Shown: one piece after another, positions 42,313 through 51,482 of the stretch
Numbering within the stretch: the first letter of the stretch is position 1
How the letters are laid out: each line of letters starts with the position of its first letter
Source of the DNA: CAIYWZ01 sp964497925
Lineage (GTDB): Bacteria; Pseudomonadota; Alphaproteobacteria; CAIYWZ01
Length of the DNA stretch: 64,000 nt
Reading direction: 5' to 3'
Assembly: GCA_964497925.1 (NCBI GenBank)
Contig: CAZCFE010000005.1
Span: 1-64,000, forward strand
Notes under the pieces: generated by a model
Database searches by the model: none
What the model saw: only the letters and a program-made list of their open reading frames with translations
What the model was told of the DNA's origin: nothing
Program-made: the position numbers and the translations under genes

Positions 42313-43178
42313 ACGATGCATACAGCTCCATAAGCCTTAGATATAAAAATCAAAAAACACATCTTCACACAGATGAAATTCGAACAGCATATGTAAATGC
42401 AAGGCTTCCTGCAACAAAAGCCGTGGTAAAAGCTGTGATTGAACGTTTCATTGATGAAAAAAAACCCTGCCCTCCGAATTCCATTCTTGATCTGGGATCG
42501 GGCCCTGGAACAGTTGCTTTGGCTCTGAAAGATATTTTTGATGTTCAACCAAACTTCACTCTTGTGGAAAAAGATCAAGGATTTATTGATATTTCTAAAA
42601 ATCTTTTAGCACAAGAGCACAATTATATTCATGGCTGCATCTTAAAAGCTCCGTACGAATCCCATGATTGGGTTATCGCATCATATTCTTTAAATGAAAT
42701 ACCAGCACAAAAACATGATTCTTTCTTATTGAAATCTTGGAATTCTGCCCGTGAATTTTTTATTTTAATTGAACCTGGAACACCTCAAGGATTCAAAAAC
42801 ATTTTAAAAGCAAGAGACTTCCTTATTAAAAATGGTGCACACATAGTTCTTCCTTGCTCTCATCAAATGAAATGCCCATTACAAGAAACCGATGTTTGGT
42901 GCCATTTTTCCAAAAGGCTTGAACGAACAAAAGAACATAAAAATATTAAAGGTGGATCATTGGGGTATGAAGATGAAAAATATTGTTATTTAATCGCCTC
43001 AAAAAATAAGATGGGATCTACCCCAAGAATCATTTCTACTCCCAATCAACATTCCAGGCACTTGGAAATTTCAATATGCAACTCTGACGGCAAAATTCAT
43101 AATAAAGTATACTCAAAATCCAAAAATTCTAATTTCAAGCAAATGAAGAAAAAAGAATGGGGTGATTCTTGTGAATAG
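42309..43178 (+). CDS. Rsm22-type ribosomal methyltransferase-like protein
   Basis: A 289-residue SAM-dependent methyltransferase-fold protein of the Rsm22 family, related to mitochondrial small-subunit assembly factors. ATG at 42309, overlapping the antiporter stop (ATGA). SAM motif I is ILDLGSGPGTVALAL; the post-I acidic residue is in LVEKDQGF, and ASYSLNEIP is motif III-like. A cysteine cluster, L-P-C-S-H-x-x-K-C-P and W-C-H-F-x-K-R, matches the iron-sulfur ligands known in the family. The C-terminal tail is Lys/Ser-rich. Enzymatic activity in this family is uncertain; a role in ribosome assembly is likely. Confidence 0.9.
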   Translation: MNDAYSSISLRYKNQKTHLHTDEIRTAYVNARLPATKAVVKAVIERFIDEKKPCPPNSILDLGSGPGTVALALKDIFDVQPNFTLVEKDQGFIDISKNLLAQEHNYIHGCILKAPYESHDWVIASYSLNEIPAQKHDSFLLKSWNSAREFFILIEPGTPQGFKNILKARDFLIKNGAHIVLPCSHQMKCPLQETDVWCHFSKRLERTKEHKNIKGGSLGYEDEKYCYLIASKNKMGSTPRIISTPNQHSRHLEISICNSDGKIHNKVYSKSKNSNFKQMKKKEWGDSCE

Positions 43179-43202
43179 ACTTTTAGAGCTTAAAGCACAA
43201 TC

Positions 43203-45149
43203 ATGTATTATGAAATACTAACTCCCCTTATCTTTGATTATCCTTTAACGTATCGCTGTGATTTTGATTTAAAGCCTGGAGATCTTGTTAAAGTTCCATT
43301 TCGCAACAAAGAAATTATGGGAGTGGTAATTGAGGAAAAATTAGGCAATATCAACTCGGAAAAGATAAAAGATGTCATTTTAAAATATGATGACACTTTA
43401 ACTCAAGAACATTTAACATTTATCAAAAAATGTGCAGCATATACTTTTGAGCCTCAAGGGGATGTTTTGAAAAGAATTTTGAGTGGCTGTATTTTAGATA
43501 AGCCATCAAAAGAAATTTCTTTTCAAGGGTTTACAGATAACCTGGCAATTTTAAGCAATATCCAAAAAGATGCCTATGAAAACATTAAAAAACTTTTTTG
43601 TGGTAATTATGTATGCGCATTCTTAGATGGGGTCACGGGCTCTGGAAAGACGGAAGTATATTTTCATTTGATTTTGGATGCGCTAAAAAATGGGAAACAA
43701 GTTCTTGTTTTACAACCAGAAATAGCATTAAGTACCAGCTGGTTTAAACGTTTTGAAAATGCATTTGGGGTGAAACCTTTGATTTGGCATTCCCAAATTA
43801 CGCCCGCTCAAAAGCGTGATCTTTGGAAATGGTCTATTTCAGGAAAATCCGGGGTTCTCGTTGGGGCAAGATCCGCTCTTTTTTTACCTCTAAAAAATAT
43901 AGGGCTAATCATCGTTGATGAAGAACACGACTCCAGCTACAAACAAGAAGAACAATTTATTTATCAAGGCAGAGATATGGCCGTTATGAGGGCGTATATT
44001 GAGAAATGCCCCATACTTTTATGTTCAGCCACGCCTTCCCTTGAAACATATGAAAATTGCAATCAAAACAAGTATCAATCTATTAAATTAGAATCACGAT
44101 TTCAAAATGCTGCACTGCCAGACATCTCATTAATTGACTTAAAATCATATCCGGTTGAAAATTTTCTAACCCCTCCATTGATTTCTAAAATTCAAGAAAC
44201 TTTTGATAAAGGAGAACAATCTTTACTGTTTTTAAACAGGAAAGGTTATGCACCACTGACATTATGCAAAGATTGTGGAATTCGGGTTGCGTGCCCAAAC
44301 TGTGCCCTTAATTTGGTTGAGCATAAATCTCCGCAACGTTTGGTATGCCATCATTGTGGATATGTTCAAAAATATCCTAAAGAGTGTTCAAAGTGCGGCG
44401 CCAAAGATTCCTATATTCCTTGGGGGCCTGCAATTGGAAGATTGGAAGAAACCATAAAATCACTATTCCCTCAAGCTCATATCGAATCCGTTGCCAGTGA
44501 TGAGTACAGGTCTCCTAAAGATTGGGAAATTTTATTAAAAAGAATTTCAGATAAAGAAATTGATATCATATTGGCCACTCAAATTCTTGCAAAAGGGCAC
44601 CACTTTCCCAAGCTTACGTTTATTGGAGTAATTGATGGGGATTTTAGTTTAAATTGCATTGATTTAAGAGCTGCTGAGCGTACATTTCAGCTGCTATCCC
44701 AAGTCTCAGGACGTGCAGGACGAGACGGAGATAAAAGCTGCGCTATGATTCAAACACATGAAGTAGATCATCCTGTTTTAAAAGCATTTATGGAGGGCAA
44801 GCGTAATGATTTTTTGGATGAAGAAATCCTTTTGAGAAAAAATCAAAAGCTGCCCCCGTTTTCATATTATATTGGCCTTATTTTTTCAAGTGAAGATAAA
44901 GGGAAAATCGAATCTTTTGCAAAAAAAATATCTATAGAACTTTATGAGAAATTTCATAAAGATGTGATGATTTTAGGGCCAATTATTGCGCCGCTTTCAT
45001 TTTTAAAAAACAAACACAGATATCGAATACTTTTAAAATCTTTTAAAAACCCTCTGGCATTAGAAAAAGTAAGATCTTATCTATTATCTTTGAAACTTCC
45101 ATCTACAGTCTCCATGAAAATCGATGTTGATCCTTATCATTTTTTATAA
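43203..45149 (+). CDS. priA: Primosomal protein N' (replication restart helicase PriA)
   Basis: A 648-residue helicase that restarts collapsed replication forks. N-terminal DNA-binding domain (about 1-100), then helicase domain with Walker A LDGVTGSGKTEVYFHL, LQPEIALSTSW, the DEEH box VDEEHDSSYKQEEQ, CSATPSLETYEN. The zinc region has CKDCGIRVACPNCALNL and CHHCGYVQKYPKECSKCGAK, and motifs LATQILAKGHHFPKLTF and VSGRAGRDGDKS follow. It is slightly shorter than E. coli PriA (732) due to a compact N-domain. It follows rsm22 by 24 bases. Confidence 0.97.
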   Translation: MYYEILTPLIFDYPLTYRCDFDLKPGDLVKVPFRNKEIMGVVIEEKLGNINSEKIKDVILKYDDTLTQEHLTFIKKCAAYTFEPQGDVLKRILSGCILDKPSKEISFQGFTDNLAILSNIQKDAYENIKKLFCGNYVCAFLDGVTGSGKTEVYFHLILDALKNGKQVLVLQPEIALSTSWFKRFENAFGVKPLIWHSQITPAQKRDLWKWSISGKSGVLVGARSALFLPLKNIGLIIVDEEHDSSYKQEEQFIYQGRDMAVMRAYIEKCPILLCSATPSLETYENCNQNKYQSIKLESRFQNAALPDISLIDLKSYPVENFLTPPLISKIQETFDKGEQSLLFLNRKGYAPLTLCKDCGIRVACPNCALNLVEHKSPQRLVCHHCGYVQKYPKECSKCGAKDSYIPWGPAIGRLEETIKSLFPQAHIESVASDEYRSPKDWEILLKRISDKEIDIILATQILAKGHHFPKLTFIGVIDGDFSLNCIDLRAAERTFQLLSQVSGRAGRDGDKSCAMIQTHEVDHPVLKAFMEGKRNDFLDEEILLRKNQKLPPFSYYIGLIFSSEDKGKIESFAKKISIELYEKFHKDVMILGPIIAPLSFLKNKHRYRILLKSFKNPLALEKVRSYLLSLKLPSTVSMKIDVDPYHFL

Positions 45150-45162
45150 ATCTTTTAAGAAA

Positions 45163-45191
45163 TTGTTATATAGGCGGGTTTGTGTTATAAA
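45163..45191 (+). promoter_or_regulatory. Promoter of the carbonic anhydrase gene
   Basis: TTGTTA (45163-45168), a 17-base spacer and TATAAA (45186-45191). It lies 27 bases before the ATG at 45219. Confidence 0.6.
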
Positions 45192-45218
45192 CTCCCTTAA
45201 AATGTAAGGAGTTTGACA

Positions 45219-45821
45219 ATGCCCATGGAAAGATTTTTAACAGGATATCAAACCTTTCGCGAAAAATATGTTACTGACGACCAATCAACAATGAAATATT
45301 TGTCTATATATGGCCAAAATCCAGAAATTATGTTTGTCGCATGCTGTGATTCAAGAGTTGATCCAGCTTTGATTTTACAATGCGATCCAGGAGATTTATT
45401 TGTTGTTCGTAATGTTGCAAACATTGTTCCACCATTTGAAAAAGATGAAATGCATCATGGAACAAGCGCTTCGCTTGAATTTGGTATATGCTTCTTAAGA
45501 GTAAAACACCTTGTTTTACTTGGGCACAGTCAATGCGGTGGGATTCAGGCCCTTTTTAATAATGACAATCAAATTCAAAATGATTTTATTTCAAACTGGG
45601 TCTCGATTGTTAAAAGAGATGATTGCTGCTCACATAGTCCTGATGATTATGCAAAACTGGCTTTACACAAGTCTTATCAAAACTGTATGACATTTCCTTG
45701 GATAAAAGAAAAACTATTAAATAAAGAGCTTGATATTCATTTATGGTTTTTTGATATTAAGCTTGGAAAGATACTTTCTTATTGCGAGAAAGATGAAACC
45801 TTTAAACCCCTCGAGGTTTAA
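45219..45821 (+). CDS. Beta-carbonic anhydrase
   Basis: A 200-residue zinc enzyme interconverting CO2 and bicarbonate. I use the ATG at 45219, with AAGGAG seven bases upstream, over the TTG at 45213. The zinc motifs are FVACCDSRVDPALI (Cys, then Asp-Arg dyad) and LLGHSQCGGIQAL (His, Cys). FVVRNVANIVPPF and GTSASLEFGICFL are other family blocks. Bicarbonate supply for carboxylation is a likely role. Closed by a terminator shared with the convergent hppA. Confidence 0.95.
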   Translation: MPMERFLTGYQTFREKYVTDDQSTMKYLSIYGQNPEIMFVACCDSRVDPALILQCDPGDLFVVRNVANIVPPFEKDEMHHGTSASLEFGICFLRVKHLVLLGHSQCGGIQALFNNDNQIQNDFISNWVSIVKRDDCCSHSPDDYAKLALHKSYQNCMTFPWIKEKLLNKELDIHLWFFDIKLGKILSYCEKDETFKPLEV

Positions 45822-45823
45822 AA

Positions 45824-45843
45824 AAGGAGGGTTTCCCCTCCTT
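45824..45843. terminator. Bidirectional intrinsic terminator
   Basis: An 8-bp stem with a four-base loop: AAGGAGGG (45824-45831) pairs with CCCTCCTT (45836-45843). T-rich sequence follows on the plus strand (AATATTATTTT). The A run before it (AAAAA, 45821-45825) gives a T-tract on the minus strand. It lies between carbonic anhydrase and hppA and probably ends both. Confidence 0.75.
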
Positions 45844-45847
45844 AATA

Positions 45848-47917
45848 TTATTTTGCAAGCATTGCCATCAAAAGAAGAGCAACGATATTGATAATTTTAA
45901 TCATTGGGTTAATAGCAGGTCCTGCTGTGTCCTTATATGGATCACCAACAGTATCTCCAGTGATAGATGCCTTATGCGCATCCGAACCTTTTCCACCAAA
46001 ATTTCCATCTTCAATATATTTCTTCGCATTATCCCAAGCTCCACCACCAGAAGTCATCGAAACTGCAACAAAGAAGCCTGTCACGATTGTTCCCATAAGC
46101 ATCGCACCAAGGCATGTGAAAGCCTGTACTTGACCTTGCATAAATTGAACAGTGAAGTAAACAATAACTGGCGCAAGAACTGGTAATAAAGAAGGTAAAA
46201 TCATTTCTTTGATTGCTGTCTTAGTCAAAATATCTACAGCTTTTCCGTATTCTGGCATCGCCGTACCTTCCATAATTCCAGGTATCTCTTTGAATTGACG
46301 ACGAACTTCAACAACAACTGATCCACCAGCTCTTCCAACAGCCATCATTCCCATGGATGCAAAATAGAAAGGAAGCATGCCGCCAATTAAAAGGCCCATC
46401 ACAACATACGGATCTTGCAGAACGAAAGCAACGCCAAGGTCTGGGAAATAGTGAGTTAAGTCTTCTGTATAAGTTACGAACAAAACAAGAGCAGCAAGAG
46501 CAGCCGAACCGATTGCGTATCCTTTTGTAACAGCTTTGGTTGTGTTCCCAACAGCATCTAACGCATCTGTCACTTTTCTCACGTTTGCAGGAAGGTTTGA
46601 CATTTCTGCAATACCACCAGCATTATCTGTAACTGGACCATAAGCATCAAGAGCAACAATCATACCTGCAAGAGCAAGCATTGCGGTTGCCGCAATCGCA
46701 ACACCAAAAATACCCGCATTTTTATATGAAAAGAAAATACCTGCGCAAATCACAATAACCGGAAGAACTGTTGCTTCCATAGAAACAGCAAGACCTTGGA
46801 TAATGTTTGTTGCATGTCCGGTTGTCGACGCTTCGGCAATACTGCGAACAGGTCTGTATGAAGTTGATGTATAGTATTCTGTGATCCACATCAACCCGCC
46901 TGTTACACCAAGACCTGTTAATGCGCAATAAATAAGATTTTTTGAATCAAAGCTAATGTTAGCAACAGCAAAAGTTTGATCTCCAATCATAATTTGCGTA
47001 CCAATCACAATTAAAAGAGCTGAGATAACAGATGCTGCTATCACACCTTTATAAAGAGCTGACATAACTTTTTCATCCGAACCCAAACGCACAAAAAACG
47101 TTCCAATGATCGAACCAATAATAGAAACAGCTGCAATCATCAAAGGATAAAGAATCATAGATTCAATATTTTGAAAGTAAAGAGCAGCCAAAACCATTGT
47201 TGCAACGATTGTAACTGTATATGTCTCAAAAAGATCAGCAGCCATTCCTGCACAATCACCAACGTTATCACCAACGTTATCAGCAATAACTGCTGGATTT
47301 CTTGGATCATCTTCTGGGATTCCTGCCTCAATTTTCCCCACTAAATCAGCACCAACATCAGCACCTTTTGTAAAAATTCCTCCGCCAAGACGCGCAAAAA
47401 TTGAGATAAGAGATGCCCCAAAGCTTAAAGCGACCAACCCTTCCATCATAGGGCGACCCGTCACTTGAGCTTTAACCAATGTAAGATAATAAATAATAAT
47501 ACCAAGCAAACCAAGCCCCACAACAAGCATACCTGTAATGGCCCCTGATTTGAATGCAATGTCAAGAGCTGGACTCATTCCATGACGGGCAGCTTCTGCG
47601 GTACGAACGTTCGCACGAACAGAAACAATCATGCCTACATAACCTGCAACACCAGAAAGAACCGCCCCTAAGATGAATCCCATTGCCGCCCAAATTCCAA
47701 GAACTGATGCAAGAATAATCGTAACAAAAGCCCCCACAATTCCAATTGCTTTATATTGACGATTCAAATAGGCCATAGCACCTTCTTGAATTGCCCCTGA
47801 AATTTGTTGCATACGTTCCGTTCCAGTTCCTGATTTCATAACTGAACGGCCTGCATAAAATCCATACCCCAGCGCTAAAATGGCGCAAAGAATAATGAAT
47901 AAGTATGTTAATTCCAT
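45848..47917 (-). CDS. hppA: Membrane-bound proton-translocating pyrophosphatase, K+-independent type
   Basis: A 689-residue integral membrane protein with about 16 helices that couples pyrophosphate hydrolysis to proton pumping. Core motifs: GGGIFTKGADVGADLVGKIEAGIPEDDPRNPAVIADNVGDNVGDCAGMAADLFE (written here as one conserved region at about 178-230), VTDNAGGIAEMSNLP and the C-terminal GDTVGDPYKDTAGPAINPMIKI. The GNTTKAVTKGYAIGSA segment has Lys where K+-dependent forms have Ala, which indicates the K+-independent class. It would conserve energy from biosynthetic pyrophosphate. AGGAG precedes the ATG. Confidence 0.97.
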   Translation of the reverse strand: MELTYLFIILCAILALGYGFYAGRSVMKSGTGTERMQQISGAIQEGAMAYLNRQYKAIGIVGAFVTIILASVLGIWAAMGFILGAVLSGVAGYVGMIVSVRANVRTAEAARHGMSPALDIAFKSGAITGMLVVGLGLLGIIIYYLTLVKAQVTGRPMMEGLVALSFGASLISIFARLGGGIFTKGADVGADLVGKIEAGIPEDDPRNPAVIADNVGDNVGDCAGMAADLFETYTVTIVATMVLAALYFQNIESMILYPLMIAAVSIIGSIIGTFFVRLGSDEKVMSALYKGVIAASVISALLIVIGTQIMIGDQTFAVANISFDSKNLIYCALTGLGVTGGLMWITEYYTSTSYRPVRSIAEASTTGHATNIIQGLAVSMEATVLPVIVICAGIFFSYKNAGIFGVAIAATAMLALAGMIVALDAYGPVTDNAGGIAEMSNLPANVRKVTDALDAVGNTTKAVTKGYAIGSAALAALVLFVTYTEDLTHYFPDLGVAFVLQDPYVVMGLLIGGMLPFYFASMGMMAVGRAGGSVVVEVRRQFKEIPGIMEGTAMPEYGKAVDILTKTAIKEMILPSLLPVLAPVIVYFTVQFMQGQVQAFTCLGAMLMGTIVTGFFVAVSMTSGGGAWDNAKKYIEDGNFGGKGSDAHKASITGDTVGDPYKDTAGPAINPMIKIINIVALLLMAMLAK

Positions 47918-48072
47918 TTATTTTCTCCTAAAAATTTATATAATTATTTTAAAGTCGTTTGTTTAATGTGACTTAATTAAAACCATTATAATTTTTTATT
48001 ACAAATTTTGCTATCAAAATTATATAGTTTTGTCAAAATTTATTCTTGTGTTGCATTTCAGCACCACTTATT

Positions 48073-48528
48073 TCAAACTTCATCATCTGAAGAATCACCC
48101 AAAAAGGATTCTCTTCTTTTGTTAGACTTAAAAGATCTAGCAGGCTTTTCAAGCGCTTCTTTTGATTCTTTAATAATAATTTTATATTTTTCATATTCTT
48201 CTCTTAGATATCGATCTTTAAATCGTTTTCCAAATATACGTAAAAAATTAAGATCTTCTAATGACATTTGCTCCGGAATACAAGTAATCATATTGTGAGC
48301 CAACTTCATTTTCCAAATATGAGATGATGGTGTTTTTAAAATTTGGATTAATTCTCCACAAAGGATATCCGTACCTGATAATCTTGTTTTATCTGTAAAA
48401 AAAAGATTCAAATCCTCTTCTGATTGCGCAAAAACTACTTCTTTCGTGCTATTGTTAAACTCTAAATCAATTATACTGCTTGCTTGAACTTTTTGAAGCA
48501 TAAATACCGCTATAAATATATATTTCAT
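48073..48528 (-). CDS. Small exported protein, unknown function
   Basis: A 151-residue protein that I do not recognise. I place the start at the ATG 48528, six bases after a GAGG-type ribosome binding site; the ATG at 48561 would add 11 charged residues in front of the signal peptide. The signal is YIFIAVFMLQKVQA, cleaved before SSIID. The mature part has two cysteines (in DILCGEL and MITCIPE) and an alpha-helical, basic C-terminal half with a Lys/Arg-rich stretch and an acidic end DSSDDEV. Stands alone between hppA and the divergent acetoacetyl-CoA synthetase. Confidence 0.65.
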   Translation of the reverse strand: MKYIFIAVFMLQKVQASSIIDLEFNNSTKEVVFAQSEEDLNLFFTDKTRLSGTDILCGELIQILKTPSSHIWKMKLAHNMITCIPEQMSLEDLNFLRIFGKRFKDRYLREEYEKYKIIIKESKEALEKPARSFKSNKRRESFLGDSSDDEV

Positions 48529-48670
48529 AAAACCCTCTTTTAGTTGATATTTTATTTTCAATATATACTTGTTTAATTTGTAATAATAAAGCTTTTTTCA
48601 ATATCGCATTATTTTATAGATTATGATATAGTCCGATTCATGTTGGTTTTAAAATGGTTAATTATTGAAA

Positions 48671-50596
48671 ATGAATAGAAAAATATGGCACCCAAGCGCA
48701 AATCGCGTTCGAAAAAGCAGAGTTTTAAGCTTTATAAAGAATCTGGAAGAAGACATTGATGACTTTCAGGAGCTTCATGAATTTTCAATAAATTTCCCAG
48801 ATAAGTTTTGGGGAGCTGCCTGGGATTTTTTTGAAATAATTGGCCAAAAAGGTGACACCATCTATCAACCTCATGAAATTTTTTATAAAAGTTCCTATTT
48901 TCCAAATGCAAAAATAAATTTTGCACAAAACATGATTAAGCACAAAGGCTCAGATGAAGCAATTGTTTTTTGGGGTGAGAATAAAGATCGACGAGCTTTT
49001 ACATTTGATGATGTAAACAAAAAGTCAATCGCGTTTGCAAAAAGTTTACTTGATTGTGGAATTTTAGCTGGAGATAGAGTCGCAGCATACGTCCCCAATA
49101 TCCCCGAGGTCATTATATCCATGATTGGAGCAAGCGCAGTTGGCGCGATCTGGTCTTCATGCTCCCCTGATTTTGGAATTAACGGCGTGTTAGATCGGTT
49201 TTCCCAAATTGAGCCCAAAGTTTTGATTACAACAGATGGATACATGTATGGGGGGAAATACCACTGCAATCTTGAGAAACTCCCCCAAATCCTAGAAGGG
49301 TTACCTAGCGTTGAAAAAGTAATTGTGATTCCTTTTTTTCAAGAAGCCAAAGATATGCCAGAAAATGCCATTCTTTTTAATGACTTTATTGCAAACCAAG
49401 ATACATCAAACTTTATATTTGAATTATTTCCATTTGATCACCCTTTGTATATCTTATTCTCCTCAGGAACAACCGGAAAACCAAAATGCATTGTTCATGG
49501 AGCAGGAAGGGTCTTGCTACAACATTTGAAAGAACATCAACTGCATAGCGATATTCAAAAAAAAGATCGTGTTTTTTATTTTTCAACATGCGGCTGGATG
49601 ATGTGGAATTGGCAAGCATCGGCTCTTGCAAGTGGCGCAACATTAATCCTATATGACGGATCTCCGTTTGCATACAAAGGTAAAATCTTGCTTGATTTGG
49701 CCTCGTCTGAACGTGTGACATTTTTTGGTGTTTCAGCAAAATATATTGATGCATTGTCCAAAACAAGCATTATCCCAAACAGTTTATATGAGTTTGAATC
49801 TTTACGCACAATTGCCTCAACTGGATCCCCTTTGTCCCCAGAAGGATTTGATTTTATCTATTCTTCTTTTAAATCAGATGTTCAATTAGCCTCTATTTCT
49901 GGAGGAACAGATTTGGTTGGATGTTTTGTTCTTGGGAACCCAATAGGGCCTGTGTATCGAGGAGAAATTCAATCTTCCGGACTTGGGATGATGGTGGATG
50001 TTTTGAATGACCAGGGCGTTTCTGTCATAGAAGAAAAAGGTGAATTGGTTTGCAAAAACCCATTCATGTCCCAACCGATTTATTTTTGGAATGATAAAGA
50101 TGACGTGAAACGGATTGAAACATATTTTTCAAAATATCAAGGAATATGGCATCATGGAGATTACGTTGAAAAAACTTGCAATGGGGGCTTTATCATTCAT
50201 GGAAGGTCAGACACGACTTTGAATCCAGGAGGTGTTCGAATCGGCACAGCAGAAATTTATCGTCAAGTTGAAAAAGTAGAAGAAGTCTTTGAATCTTTGG
50301 TTATTGGACAAGAGTATCAAAATGATGTTCGCGTGATTTTATTTGTAAAACTTAAAGAAGGTATTCTTCTGTGTGATAATTTAATTGATAAAATAAAACA
50401 CGAAATAAGAGAAAATGCAACACCAAGACACGTGCCGGCAAAAGTGATTCAAGTTCCAGATATCCCAAAAACAAAATCTGGAAAAATCACTGAAATTGCT
50501 GTTAGGGATTTAATTCATGGCAAGAAAATCAATAATGTAGAAGCAATTTTAAATCCAGAATCTTTGATTTTTTATGAACAACTGGTTATTGATTGA
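48671..50596 (+). CDS. Acetoacetyl-CoA synthetase (acetoacetate-CoA ligase)
   Basis: A 641-residue AMP-forming acyl-CoA ligase; activates acetoacetate to acetoacetyl-CoA. ATG at 48671; a TTG at 48665 in frame is less likely. N-terminal W-x-P-S and the WGAAWDFFEIIG segment are typical of AACS. The AMP-binding core is ILFSSGTTGKPKCIVHGAGR, followed by FYFSTCGWMMWNWQ and SISGGTDLVGCFV; IHGRSDTTLNPGGVRIGTAEIY and IPKTKSGKITEIAVRD close the C-terminal domain with the catalytic Lys. Suggests use of ketone bodies or polyhydroxybutyrate. Followed by holB with a three-base gap. Confidence 0.93.
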   Translation: MNRKIWHPSANRVRKSRVLSFIKNLEEDIDDFQELHEFSINFPDKFWGAAWDFFEIIGQKGDTIYQPHEIFYKSSYFPNAKINFAQNMIKHKGSDEAIVFWGENKDRRAFTFDDVNKKSIAFAKSLLDCGILAGDRVAAYVPNIPEVIISMIGASAVGAIWSSCSPDFGINGVLDRFSQIEPKVLITTDGYMYGGKYHCNLEKLPQILEGLPSVEKVIVIPFFQEAKDMPENAILFNDFIANQDTSNFIFELFPFDHPLYILFSSGTTGKPKCIVHGAGRVLLQHLKEHQLHSDIQKKDRVFYFSTCGWMMWNWQASALASGATLILYDGSPFAYKGKILLDLASSERVTFFGVSAKYIDALSKTSIIPNSLYEFESLRTIASTGSPLSPEGFDFIYSSFKSDVQLASISGGTDLVGCFVLGNPIGPVYRGEIQSSGLGMMVDVLNDQGVSVIEEKGELVCKNPFMSQPIYFWNDKDDVKRIETYFSKYQGIWHHGDYVEKTCNGGFIIHGRSDTTLNPGGVRIGTAEIYRQVEKVEEVFESLVIGQEYQNDVRVILFVKLKEGILLCDNLIDKIKHEIRENATPRHVPAKVIQVPDIPKTKSGKITEIAVRDLIHGKKINNVEAILNPESLIFYEQLVID

Positions 50597-50599
50597 AAT

Positions 50600-51463
50600 A
50601 TGATTCTAGGGCATGACACTCAAATCAACTTCTTTAAAAGCAGATTCTCCTCTGGAGCCTGTCATCATGCATGGCTTTTAAAAGGACAAAAAGGTATTGG
50701 GAAATATAAATCCGCTCTTGAATTCGCAAAGCACGTTTTAAATTGCAATATTGACCTTGCAACCAACTCCCATCCAGATCTTAAAATTATTTCTAAAAAA
50801 GAGGATAAGGCATTAAACGTAGAAGAGGTGAGAAACTCTCTTGATTTTTTAAACAAAACTACCATTGATGGAGGGTGGAAGGTTTTTTTGATTGATTCTA
50901 TTGGGGATTTAAATACTCATTCTCAAAATGCCCTTCTTAAAATACTAGAGGAGCCAAGACCAAGAACCATTTTTTTAATTGTTTTGCATGACGGCGAGAA
51001 AATGCTCTCAACAATCAAATCACGTGCCGTCCCCCTTGTTTTTGCATCTTTAACAAAGAATAACATCTTAAAATATATGAATGAAAACCATCAAAACACT
51101 CCCATAGAATATGTGCAACTTGCATGTGGATCAATTGGCAGACTTGAAGAGATGATTGTAAAAGATGGGATTTCAGTTTATCAATTCGCTATCGATTGCA
51201 TTCTTTCTGGTAAACAAATTTCTTTTTCTCAGCTTTCTATAAAACATAGCCCTTTATTTTTAGCTCAAATGACTACAATTATCTATCATCGCCTCATTCT
51301 TTCGCACACAGGCCAAGTTTTTGAACCCATTTATAAGAATGAGAAAGATGATTTGCAAAAAATGATAAGAAAAACGGACTGGAGAAAAATAGGTTCTATT
51401 TTTGAAAATACAAAAATAGCTCAAAGTCTTCACCTTGAGCCATCCTCTGTTTTTCTTAGCTAA
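50600..51463 (+). CDS. holB: DNA polymerase III subunit delta'
   Basis: A 287-residue clamp-loader subunit. Walker A-like LKGQKGIGKYKSALEFAKHV is near residue 25. HPDLKIISKK, the sensor-like LNTHSQNALLKILEEPRPRTIFLI and SRAVPLVFASL follow in delta' order. The helical C-terminal domain is weakly conserved, as usual for the family. Converges on glmM with 19 bases of gap and no hairpin that I can see. Confidence 0.9.
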   Translation: MILGHDTQINFFKSRFSSGACHHAWLLKGQKGIGKYKSALEFAKHVLNCNIDLATNSHPDLKIISKKEDKALNVEEVRNSLDFLNKTTIDGGWKVFLIDSIGDLNTHSQNALLKILEEPRPRTIFLIVLHDGEKMLSTIKSRAVPLVFASLTKNNILKYMNENHQNTPIEYVQLACGSIGRLEEMIVKDGISVYQFAIDCILSGKQISFSQLSIKHSPLFLAQMTTIIYHRLILSHTGQVFEPIYKNEKDDLQKMIRKTDWRKIGSIFENTKIAQSLHLEPSSVFLS

Positions 51464-51482
51464 CTTGTCTTACTTTTAATAT

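Noticed and set aside
47918..48072. TATAAT-like boxes upstream of hppA on the minus strand
   Set aside because: No -35 element lies at 16-18 bases. The TTGACA and TTGATA nearby have spacings that do not fit.
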